Assembly (NCBI RefSeq): GCF_032118995.1
Contig: NC_092650.1
Location: 17,479,501-17,543,500, forward strand
DNA from: Asterias amurensis
Lineage: Eukaryota; Echinodermata; Asteroidea; Forcipulatida; Asteriidae
Length of the DNA stretch: 64,000 bases
Reading direction: 5' to 3'
Each line of letters opens with the position of its first letter. Positions within the stretch are counted from its first letter, which is position 1. Under the pieces are notes generated by a model. It did not search any database, was not told the DNA's origin, and was given only the letters and a program-made list of their open reading frames with translations. The translations under genes and the position numbers were made by a program. Positions 55,154-64,000 of the stretch are shown piece after piece.

Positions 55154-57980
55154 GTAAGTTTTGGTAGTTAGTTTTCTTCCTCCCCGGGTCGGTTGTGAAA
55201 TGTGAGGGCTGGAAACAATATTCAATAACAATAAACATGGGTAATGACTCTTCATAGTCTGATGTGTATTGCAATAGACCCAGTGACTGGGGCGCTAGAT
55301 TCATTTTATGACGGATGGCCGATGTCACTCTCAGCCAGTCACGTAGTAGTAGTTCGTAGGAGGTCCTGTTTTCGAGGTGTCCCTAAAATCGTGGCAAATC
55401 TTTTACCTCTCTGCGCGCGATGTAAACAGTCTCAAGATAAAGATTGTGTGGTTTTATTTGCCAAGCAAAGAGTCTCCTCTCCCTTGACCAAAACTTAGAA
55501 ACACGTAAGGCTCCACTGGATATTTGCACTTGTAAATGCAAAAAGTTTGGTATTTTAGGCATTTCCACAAGGTACAAAAGTATGTCATAATGTTGAGGCC
55601 ATATAAAAATATTTGCCCACCGAAAAAGTTTCATCAAACACTATTTCAATTCACAATTCATGATGATCAACTCATGTGACTGGAGCATTCTGGGAAAAAA
55701 AATACAGAAGCTTAAAGAAGCCATGTGCCTTATACCATTTTCTAATATTTTTGGAGGTTTTGTTTTTTAACCCTCCGATCAATATTATTATTTATATTAA
55801 AATTTAAACGATCAGCTTGTTGATTCAATTATCACTGTTTATTTATACGCTTTATTATAAATTTTAAGAGAAAAAAGGGGGAAAAAATAAATAAAAATCA
55901 GATTTGAAAGCCAATGATTATTCACACTTTTTATTAAATTATTTATTTTTGTTTGTTTTTGCAAATTACCATGGTAATTTTAAAATTCCATTAAAAAATA
56001 TTTTGAATAAAACGAAGACAACTGCCGGCTACAGAGTCATACACAGAGTCTCAAAGAACACTTGTAGTCACTGCAGATGTTTCTTCCATGTATGGCTTCA
56101 CCGGGAAACCATGCTTTCTTGTTTGCCGTGAAAACAGGAAAAACTCAAAACAAATGCAAATGGGGCCAGTTGAAGTCATCGAAGATCGGTGTGTAGTGTG
56201 AACATTTCAATGTCCATCAAGTTTTAATATATGTTTGCATACTTCATATTAACAAAAGAAGGTAATTAGGGCATCGGTTGATATAAGGCATCATTATTTT
56301 TTTCCCAATTCAAAGAAAAATACTAGTAGTAGGCACTACTCAGTAGAAGTATCGGTCAATACAGCAGAGTGTAACCTGTATTTCCGTTATTTTGTGTAAT
56401 AACACGAATCCACGCTGTCGCCAGATTTTATTTTCTGTGCATATAAACTAGCTAGAACTTAGAAGTTGCTGCCATGGCACGAATTGAAAACTACGATAGC
56501 TAATGCGGCCAAAACGCCTTATTACCCGCGAGACTTTGTAACGTGTCGAGAAAGAGTCTGCTCATGGAGGACGCTGTACAAATTCTGATAATTCTACGAA
56601 AAACGACAGTGCACTGAATAACGGAAATACATGTTTAGAGTTAGACTCTCTACTGAGTATAGCAAGTCCTAGCTGCCTGTCAGGCATGTAATTTGTAATT
56701 GAGGCAGAGAAGGCCATTGCCTAATATTGCTCCTGCTGGTCTTGGCCTGCCCTGCATGCCTTAGTTAGAAATGGATTAACTTTTTTTGAAAAACAATCTG
56801 CAACGATCTGCATCACAAAACTTACCGATCTAATGCCTCAGAAGTTGCAGATAGCTCTACACATGAAATTGTTCAAATATACATCACAAGTTTTGAGTAA
56901 AAATCAAGTGAATTTTGATTGTGAACTTTCCCAACGGTCTTGACAACTTGACAACGCCCACACAGTCTCATAATTAGTCGGGTTTCTTCAGTTTTAGCAA
57001 TTGACCCTACCGCGTTCATAGTAAGTATGAGACGGAACACACTACAGACAGAACAGAAGAAATCAACAGAAATTATGTATATATGCTCTACATAGTACAA
57101 GATGAAAAATGGGTTGGTTGACATTCAACTTCACAACTATGTTCAGCCCAATACCAGAGATACAAGGGGAAACAACCAAAAAATAATTCAAGTCAGTCTG
57201 AAAGAGTGTATGGCCTTCAAAGATTCATTCTTCGTGTCAACTGTTTAACTCTGGAACTCCCTATCCTCGACTGCTGTGAATAGCGCAACACTAGCTGAAT
57301 TCAAGGGACATATACCCACCAGTAGTCTATTTCCACACGTAGTGCGCAAGTTAGCGTTGATAATAAGCGGCAGGATATTTTGCTGACTGAACCAATGGAG
57401 ATGGAGATGGAGATGTATGTATAGAACAGTGGCTCCAGTCGACCCTGCATAACGCAGTCTTGGCATACACCAGACTTACTCAGTCACACTTGCTGCCGTG
57501 AACCAAAAAGTGTAAGATTTTCTGAAAATAAAATCAAGTGATTATTGTCCTATTTTGTTTTTGAAACGTTAACTTATCCACAACTTATTTCAGGCTAATT
57601 ATAATGTGCTGGTTATTTTTTTTTTAAATTCAAGTTGAAATTTAAAAAAATGTCCATCAGCTGGCACTGGCAGATTTCTCCCTTAACATCGAGAAAATGA
57701 GCCAGCATTTTTGTTTTATAGGAAAGCCTACTTTTTTTGGGGGGGGGGGGGCAAACAAGATTTGGTTTTGTTGCTATAAAATCTCACACTTGATGGTGCA
57801 AACGGGGCAATGAGCAGATGTATTGTCTAGCATCTTTGCAATATTTATTGGGCTAGGGTTGAATTGGACAACCCTTCCTAAAATAAAAATACATGACATT
57901 GAAAAAATTTATTTTCGTTTTTCTCATTTCTGCCTCTCCTTTTTTTCTAACATAAATTTGGTAATGTGTTATCTTTTTAG
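55154..57980 (+). other. Intron 1 of the Myb/SANT-like gene
   Basis: 2.8 kb from GTAAGTTTT to CTTTTTAG. It contains a LINE remnant (57195) and a G run (about 57741-57750). No other gene seen. Confidence 0.5.
57195..57380 (+). mobile_element. 3' remnant of a CR1/jockey-like LINE
   Basis: One frame reads WNSLSSTAVNSATLAEFK and then GHIPTSSLFPHVVRKLA. The W-N-S-L...V-N...T-L-x-x-F-K pattern is the usual C-terminal tail of non-LTR reverse-transcriptase frames. An in-frame stop sits two codons before WNS, so it is dead. No RT catalytic core is present. Confidence 0.65.
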
Positions 57981-58239
57981 GTTCATTTACACGAGTCAAC
58001 ATGTCAATTGGAAAACCGATCCGGTTTTACCCAGAGCTTGATATTGTCCTGTTGAAAGAAGTAGTCGCTGTCAACCCATGTCATCTTCAAGGCGCAAAAA
58101 CACACAGGAAATGGGAGACCATTTTGTCCAATGTAAATTCTACATTGCACAACAAGAAAGTATCACTTCGAGCTTGCAAAGATCGTATGAAAACTCTCCT
58201 GAAGGCACATCGACAAGCAGAAATGATGTCACTTAAAGC
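57981..58239 (+). CDS. Myb/SANT-like protein gene, exon 2 (DNA-binding domain)
   Basis: Acceptor ATCTTTTTAG; donor GTAAGGAAT. It completes Gly48 and reads SFTRVN, then MSIGKPIRFYPELDIVLLKE, VVAVNPCHLQGAKTHRKWET, ILSNVNSTLHNKKVSLRACK and DRMKTLLKAHRQ. The pattern, an aromatic start, LL-x-EV, NP, a central Trp (W92), then a basic third helix with R-x-C-K-D-R-x-x-x-L, is that of Myb/SANT-like domains found in many invertebrate nuclear proteins and in proteins paired with Harbinger-type transposons. It probably binds DNA. Met55 could be an alternative start. Confidence 0.8.
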
Positions 58240-58395
58240 GTAAGGAATTTTTTTATATTTTATTATTGGATGCTTCTTGCAGCCTAAGCCTGTTTTTTAT
58301 TTTGTTTTTCTCTGCTAATAAAAATTCAGTTTTTGTTCCCTTTTCGGTTGTTTTGGGTTTCGTTTATCAATGGCTACTAAGTAATACTGCAGTTC

Positions 58396-58763
58396 TTAAA
58401 GACACTGGACACTATTGGTAATTGTTAAAGGCCAGTCTTCTCACTTGGCATATCTCAACATATATGCATAAAAATAACAAACCTGTGAAAATTTGAGCTC
58501 AATCAGTCTTCCAAGTTGCGAGATAAATGAAAGAAAAAACACCCTTGTCACACGAAATTGCGCTCGATTCGAGACATCAAAGGTTAAATCTGAGGTCTCG
58601 AAATCAAATTCGTGGAAAATTGCTTCTTTCTCAAAAACTACATTACTTCGGCGGGAGTCGTTTCTCACAATGATTTTAAACTATCCCCATTACTCGTTAC
58701 CAAAAAAGGTTTTATGCTAATAATTATTTTGAGTAATTACCAATAGTGTCCACTGCCTTTAAA
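58396..58763 (-). mobile_element. TK1 MITE in intron 2 of the Myb/SANT-like gene
   Basis: Subfamily 1; TTAAAGACACTGGACACTATTGG to AATAGTGTCCACTGCCTTTAA. It lies wholly within the intron 58240-58938. Confidence 0.9.
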
Positions 58764-58938
58764 GAGGCTCCTACCTTGGCTCCCCTATAACTGCAATACC
58801 ACCCTCACTACCATCTCCACCACCAGTTGAAATTTCAGACCTCCATTAAATTTGGAATGGGGACCTTTTGGAAATGTCTAGAATATTTTAACTGAGTAAA
58901 AATCATCTGAATAAAAACTTTTAATCTTTTTATCTCAG

Positions 58939-59120
58939 ATCAGGCACAGATGAAGAGTATAAGGAGCGGGACCAACTTTTGACAGAAGTGGATGAGCTTT
59001 GTGCAGAGGCAAGTAGGGAGACAGAGGAGGAAAGGCAGCGAAAGGCTGATGATGAAAACAAGCAGGGGTGCAAGATCAGAGAAGCTGCCACGAAGGGCAT
59101 GAGACCTCAAAAAAGGCAAG
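58939..59120 (+). CDS. Myb/SANT-like protein gene, exon 3 (acidic coiled coil)
   Basis: Acceptor TTTATCTCAG; donor GTAATC. It completes Ala134 and reads SGTDEEYKERDQLLTEVDEL, then CAEASRETEEERQRKADDEN and KQGCKIREAATKGMRPQKRQ. The ASGT-(D/E)EE-x-x-E-x-x-x-LL-x-E-x-DEL lead followed by an E/R/K-rich helix is the usual linker after this kind of Myb/SANT domain. The exon ends one base into Gly195. Confidence 0.8.
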
Positions 59121-59195
59121 GTAATCATGTCATGTTACAGCATGCATATTATTTATACAACACAGATGAATGTTGGTCCATGAATCGGTATATTG

Positions 59196-59512
59196 GTGGG
59201 AGTAATGGGGAGAGGTTGGTAGTATAAAACATTGTGAGAAACAGCTCCCTCTGAAGTGACGTAGTTTTCGAGAAAGAAGTAATTTCCAACGAATTTGATT
59301 TCGAGACCTCAAGTTTAGAATTTGAGGTCTCGAAATCAAGCATCTGAAAGCACACAACTTCGTGTCAAGGGTGTTTTTTTCTTTCAGTTATCTTGCAACT
59401 CCGAAGACCAATCGAGCTCAACTTTTCACTGGTTTGTTATTTTATGCATAGGTTGAGATACACCAAGTGAGAAGACTGGTCTTTGACAATTTCCAAAAGT
59501 GTCCAGTGTCTT
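59196..59512 (+). mobile_element. TK1 MITE, left end missing, in intron 3
   Basis: Subfamily 1. It begins inside the element at GGAGTAATGGGGAGAGG and ends AAAGTGTCCAGTGTCTTT, with the final AA lost. It lies between exons 3 and 4 of the Myb/SANT-like gene. Confidence 0.85.
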
Positions 59513-59514
59513 TG

Positions 59515-59625
59515 CAACTGATTGAGTGGGTCCATTTGGTACAAAACTTTGCCTCTAGATTTGGAGGTCCTTAGTTCAAATCCCAGTTCAAATCCCAGGC
59601 GGGCCTACATAATTTTTTTTTTTTT
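59515..59625 (+). mobile_element. tRNA-headed SINE fragment
   Basis: GATTGAGTGGGTCCATTTGGTAC resembles an A-box region. Two adjacent B-box-like AGTTCAAATCCCAG stretches follow, then a T13 run. Confidence 0.5.
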
Positions 59626-59828
59626 ACCACTTTACCATTTTGGCTTTAAATTTTGGGTTTAAATTTTTGAGCAAGAAGAATTCCTTAATTTATGGAAGCA
59701 ATACCTGGTCAAGCAGTTTTGTGGTATATAAACTGGCCAATTGTCGAAGGCACATGTTAAAAGATCTACATTTGCAACAACATACATGTATGAAATAAAA
59801 TGTGGTATCTTGCTTTACCTTGTTTTAG

Positions 59829-60196
59829 GAGACAACATCGAGTTGAAACAGCCCAAAAAATCTCGTGCAAGCTTTTCCGAGTTGTTAGAAGTACTGAAGG
59901 AGAGGAACACTAAGGAGTCAGAATTGAAAACCGAACAGTTGAGACTAGAGCGTGAAAATTTCAAGCTGGACAAGCGTGGGAGAAGACAAAGAATGGAACA
60001 TGAGGCTGCTACGTTAGAGCTGATCCAAGAAACTGATGGAGAAACAGGGTGGAGCATCTTAGTAATAAATCCCCAGTATGAGTTATGTCATTTATGGACA
60101 TCACTTTGGGTTTGGTTGGTGAAGGATTTCTTGAGTTTTCAGAACATTCGTCTTAATGTATTATCAACAATTCAAATCCAGATAGGGGTCGGTTGA
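59829..60196 (+). CDS. Myb/SANT-like protein gene, last exon
   Basis: The acceptor TTGTTTTAG completes Gly195, then DNIELKQPKKSRASFSELLE, VLKERNTKESELKTEQLRLE, RENFKLDKRGRRQRMEHEAA and TLELIQ. This is a long coiled coil with a nuclear-localisation-like basic patch (KRGRRQR). The open frame continues for about 50 codons of non-coil sequence to a stop at 60194. In another frame the sequence right after LIQ reads KKLMEKQGGAS and stops, with AATAAA at 60064 just behind. A one-base shift near 60032, or a family variant, could explain this. The C-terminus is therefore uncertain. Confidence 0.75.
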
Positions 60197-60785
60197 GGTT
60201 GAAATGTTAAGGAAGAAGACTTATTATTGGTTTGTTGGTACTCTGGACATTGGTAACCTGGAAATGTTGGGCAGTGATGCTGAGTTATTTATTTTTATTT
60301 ATTTTATTTATTTTAAATCTTTAGACATACACAATAGTTACAAGTTGTACAGGGGCTGTCAAGGTTAAAACAAAAGTATAAAACTGTCATCAAAAGATGT
60401 GTAAAACCAGACCCCTGCCAACGATAAAAATTAAATTATACAATATAAAAAGGTGATTGCACTGAAACATTTTAGAATCACACAATAGAAATCATTAAAA
60501 CACAAGCAAAACCAGACTATTGAAAACAAAAAACTACACCCACAACAAAACACCGCAGCGATAAGAGGAAGGGACAACAATTAGAGGAGTGTCAACTTAA
60601 GTTAGAGGAGTGTCAACTTAACAACAGTTTCATTGAGTTGAAGATGTTTGCAAAAAATCCAAACAAGCCCCTTGGAAATATTATGATCATCTTAGTGATA
60701 AATCCTCAGTCATTCATGGGCAACACTTTTGGTTTGGTTGGTGGTGTATTCTTGAGTTTTCAGAACATTCGTCTTAATGTTTGCC
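60046..60785 (+). repeat. Duplicated segment after the Myb/SANT-like coiled coil
   Basis: The stretch 60050-60160 (CATCTTAGTAATAAATCC, GGTTTGGTTGGTG, TTTCAGAACATTCGTCTTAATG) recurs at 60688-60780, an offset of about 630 bp. The first copy supplies the last 45 or so codons of the open frame, which suggests that those codons are not native coding sequence. Confidence 0.65.
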
Positions 60786-60834
60786 ATAGTCATGTCTATA
60801 TACCAAATTTCCACTGAAGTTGTTATTTAGATTT
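60197..60834. other. 3' flank of the Myb/SANT-like gene
   Basis: Holds the second copy of the duplicated segment, TTATTTATT low-complexity sequence near 60290, and a direct repeat of GTTAGAGGAGTGTCAACTTAA at about 60600. No gene. Confidence 0.45.
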
Positions 60835-61028
60835 GAAAAATAATGTGATTCCAGTTGTGCCATGGCAAACAATTTTTAAATGATGTTTCTCAAAAAGTAA
60901 AGCATTTCATGGAATAATATTTCAAGAGAAGTCTTTTACCATTACCTTCTGTAAACCCTGTAAGTTATTTGTAAATCTGTGATTTTTTTGGATTTTGTTC
61001 TGTTCCGAAAGTGTATAATGGCTTTAAA
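60835..61028 (-). mobile_element. TK3 MITE fragment
   Basis: On the minus strand it starts TTAAAGCCATTATACACTTTCGG and runs through CAGATTTACAAATAA and TTCCATGAAATGCTTTACTTT, colinear with the 15357 copy. The far end is lost. Confidence 0.6.
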
Positions 61029-61320
61029 ATCAGCAGTGTACGGTAGCTGATTGTTAGGGTTGTTTTTCGGATTTAAAAACAAATTCATATAGATTATATG
61101 CAAAAGGGGGACTCAATGGTGCAAAGAATATTCTAAGGACCAGTCTTGAAATTAGAGAAAACGTTACTGTACATGAAACTAAAAATTGTAAATATCTTTT
61201 AGAAAAAAATAGAGAAAGTTTAACTGTTGAAGGTGTCCGGTTGTATTTGTATGGAATGGGGGTTGTGGAAGTGACCTTTTCCTTTCCCATTTTCTGTCAC
61301 TTGTGTAATACATTGTTCAG

Positions 61321-61547
61321 TTAAAGGCAGTGGGCACTATTGGTTATGACTCAAAATAATTATCAGCATAAATGGGAAGAGGTTGCTATAAAACATTGTG
61401 AGAAACGGCTCCCTCTGAAGTGACAATCCCATAGTTTTCGAGAAAGAAGTAATTTTCCCACAATTGATTCAAAGACCTCGAGTTTAGAATTTGAGGACTC
61501 AAAACCAAGCATCTTGACAATTACCAATAGTGTCCACTGTCTTTAAA
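61321..61547 (+). mobile_element. TK1 MITE, internally deleted
   Basis: Both ends are intact (TTAAAGGCAGTGGGCACTATTGG and AATAGTGTCCACTGTCTTTAA), but about 110 bp after AACCAAGCATC are missing. It shows that short derivatives persist. Confidence 0.88.
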
Positions 61548-62598
61548 ATGCATGTTACTATGTTTAAAAAAAATGTTTGTAATAAACAAATATTAGACAC
61601 ACACATGTATTGTCAAGTTCATTTACAACAGCTTTTTTTATTGTGTCTTAAGTTTCTCTTTCTAGTGTTTACAAGTATCTAGATGTGTTTAGTGGACAGA
61701 ATAAAGTGGTTTCAAACAAATTCTGTGCTAGCACATCTGCTTCCATGCAGTGATTTAACAATTGGGTTATTATTTCTACTAGATTTTGTTCAGCCATTTT
61801 GAAAAAAAGATATTCCAAACTGTGGCATCCAGTACTGACTTGGCAAAAAAGAAATTTGCTGTCCACATATTCATTCGGTTTTATTTTTTACGGAACCCCC
61901 AACAGGGTTAGGATGATCCATGGAACTTGGAACTTAACTCAGCAAAATTGGAAGACAGCCTAATTAAGACAGCTTAAAAGACGGCCTAATTAAACACAAG
62001 TTTTGTTTTGAAAGACCATTAAGCTGGGCCTGTGACACAACAAAGTAATTAAAATAATGCAGATACTCCTCGAGAGTGGGTGGGACAACTGCAAAATAAT
62101 GGCTGGTTTGACAACTGTAAAGACATATGTGGCAGTTTTTTAAAAGTGCACCCACCAAATAATACTTGGCCACTGGCTGAAGGAGGACTTTCAAAAGAAT
62201 TCTGAAATCTAGCAAGGCGAAAAGCGATAACATTTCACCAAATTCCAACTCCACAACTTCTCTAACAGATGACATCGATCTATTGAAATTTTGCTGTTTG
62301 CACCCTTAAATAGGCACATCGAAAGAAAAAGAAAACAAATGATATTTAGAGCTCCGTCTTGCTTTGGTTCCAAAATTATTCTGTGTGTGTGTGTGTGTGG
62401 CATCACGTCCTGGTGCAAAGATCTAGGGCAAAATGTTTTGAAAGAAAATAAGGATTTTCTCAAGATCTTTGCGTTGGGGAAATAGCAATATATCATGGCT
62501 ATACATGATAGAAAGATTGATTAAATTGCTTAGTAAAATGAAGGATACATTTGAAATAGCTCTAATTATCTGAGGTTTTATTCTTTTTTTTATTTTGT
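61548..62598. other. No gene seen
   Basis: AT-rich; a GTGTGTGTGTGTGTG microsatellite at 62383-62398. Confidence 0.45.
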
Positions 62599-62974
62599 TT
62601 AAGGGAAAGTACACTCCTTGGCAATTACTCAAAACAAATATTAACTTAAAAACTTACTTGGTAACGAGCATTAGAGAGATGTTGGTAGTATAAAACGTTG
62701 TGGGAAACAACGCCCTCTGACGTAACGTAGTTGTTGAGGAAGAGGTAATTTCTCACTAAAATAATAAAATACTTCTAGCTAGAAGTCTTTTATTCCTATC
62801 TGAAAGCACACAAATTCGCCCAACAAGGGTGTTTTTTCTTTCATCATTTCCTCGCAACTTCGATGACCAATTGGGCCCAAATTTTCACAGGCTTGTTATT
62901 TTAAGCTTATGATGGGATACACCAAGTGAGAACACTGGTCTTTGACAATTACCAAACGTGTACAGTGACTTTAA
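62599..62974 (+). mobile_element. TK1 MITE, subfamily 2
   Basis: TTAAGGGAAAGTACACTCC to CCAAACGTGTACAGTGACTTTAA. The AATACTTCTAGCTAGAAGTCTTTTATT middle is an inverted repeat specific to subfamily 2. Confidence 0.87.
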
Positions 62975-63336
62975 TAACAAATATTTTTTACCAAAACAAT
63001 TGGTGCGGCCTCTAAAATCGGGGCGGGCGGGGACGAGTAACATGTCATTTATTTTATTCGGTAACTAAGTGTAAGTTGGAAATGTGCGCATGTGGTAAAT
63101 ACGAAGACAGAGTTCTTTAGCCTGGGCCCAATTTAAAAAAGCCGAGGATAATTGAGCATTACTTGTTGTGATTTATCATGCGCTCCATCAAAATGCACGT
63201 TTCTTTTTACCAAAAATGTACCTCAACTGACAACAGGTTCCTTGTATGCGGATACTGGGCTAAGTTATTTGGTGTCGTACATTATTATTTTTTGGTATTA
63301 ATTTTGCATTTTTCACATTTTTTTTTATGTCTTCAG
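62975..63336. other. Flank and acceptor tract of the terminal exon
   Basis: Contains a PD end fragment (GGGCCCAATTTAAAAAAGCC, about 63125-63144). The end, 63290-63336, is a T-rich tract leading to TGTCTTCAG, a good splice acceptor. Confidence 0.5.
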
Positions 63337-64000
63337 CTGATATCTCCAGTCCCATCAGTGTCTTGTTAGAGTACATTCCAGGGGTAGGATCACTGTATCA
63401 AGCATCGCGCACCTTCGTTAACTCCCTGCAGTACAGCAATGATTTAGCCGTCAACCCCGTCGCATTGAGCATCATCGGGGGCACCGTTAAAGATTTTCTT
63501 CATTTCAACAATATCCACGAGGAAGGTGTAGTAGTCACTGTCCACTCCCTCTTTGAGAATTTGACCAGGGATGCTTTCGGTCGCATCCTTGACACTTTGG
63601 AGGGGCACATGGCAAACCGGGAGAAAGTTGAGTCAGTTGTGCGACGTTATCTTAGAGTGATCAACCTTAGTAAGAAGTGTTTCCTCTTGGTGCACCATTT
63701 GGAGGAAAACGACCCATTCCACAAGAGCTTCCAAGATAACAGAGTAAGGCTTGCAAAGTATGCCTTGTCTAAGGGTGCGGTTTACAATGGCCTTATTTCT
63801 TATGATAGATACGCAGACAAATCGTTAATTACTGTAAGCGTCCCACTTGGCTTCAAGGAAGGGGCCCCGGTTACGGTCTCATGGAAACTTGACCAAACTT
63901 GGGCTGGTAAGCAAAATGTTATCGTCACAACAAAGGGGACCTTTGGAAAGTGTAATATCAACTCTTCAAATCCAGACCAGCAGTCGGTTGAGATTGAAAT
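63337..64000 (+). CDS. Partial gene of unknown function, long internal exon
   Basis: After the acceptor TGTCTTCAG a frame stays open for 221 codons to the end of the window. It starts DISSPISVLLEYIPGVGSLY, then QASRTFVNSLQYSNDLAVNP and VALSIIGGTVKDFLHFNNIH. GC content and codon choice rise sharply above the flanks, as expected for real coding DNA. The exon begins at codon position 2, so an upstream coding exon is required; none is evident in the 3 kb before it. The middle looks helical (FENLTRDAFGRILDTLEGH), the end more strand-like (SLITVSVPLGFKEGAPVTVS). No family is recognised. Confidence 0.75.

Noticed and set aside
63178-63235. Possible start exon for the terminal gene (ATG at 63178)
   Set aside because: The only GT nearby leaves two bases of a codon, which does not fit the phase of the exon at 63337.

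Overview
This window reads as animal nuclear DNA, most likely from an echinoderm and probably a sea star. Genes are split by GT-AG introns, the background is AT-rich, and short non-autonomous transposons are extremely dense. The assignment to sea stars rests on my memory of these repeat families and is an inference. No ribosomal RNA, intact transposase, CRISPR array or bacterial operon is visible.

About 1-39 kb: most of this looks like intron of a minus-strand gene. Its first coding exon lies at 39018-39120 and its second at 27070-27232. The two exons join in phase, complete a hydrophobic signal segment across the junction, and then read into the start of an APCDD1-type (Wnt-inhibitor) domain. 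The remaining exons must lie beyond position 1. The introns hold MITEs, tRNA-headed SINEs, tandem arrays and simple repeats.

About 45.6-52.9 kb: a plus-strand, apparently non-coding gene with about twelve tiny exons (roughly 45-95 nt). Its introns carry box C/D snoRNAs. By their antisense guides I recognise two U27-like copies (18S A27), one U28-like copy (18S around C1391) and four U31-like copies (28S P-loop G, equivalent to E. coli Gm2251). U27, U28 and U31 all sit in the vertebrate U22 host gene (UHG/SNHG1), so this looks like its echinoderm counterpart, expanded by exon-intron duplication. This is the most interesting system in the window.

About 55.0-60.2 kb: a plus-strand four-exon gene, all junctions in phase, for a Myb/SANT-like DNA-binding protein with coiled coils. 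At 63337-64000 a long open exon of an unrecognised protein runs off the end.

Repeat families, named here for reference: TK1 (about 380 bp, ends TTAA-AGGCAGTGGACAC, 19 copies) and TK2 (about 390 bp near-perfect palindrome, ends TTAA-AGGAACACGTTGCC, 3 copies), both flanked by TTAA and resembling T2/Kolobok-type MITEs; TK3 (ends TTAA-AGCCATT, 2 copies); P1 (palindrome of TCCTAAGTTAGGA blocks, 2 copies, both nested in TK1); PD (ends GGGCCCAATTTCATA, about 13 whole or partial copies); and single palindromic elements at 19289, 23276 and 35703.
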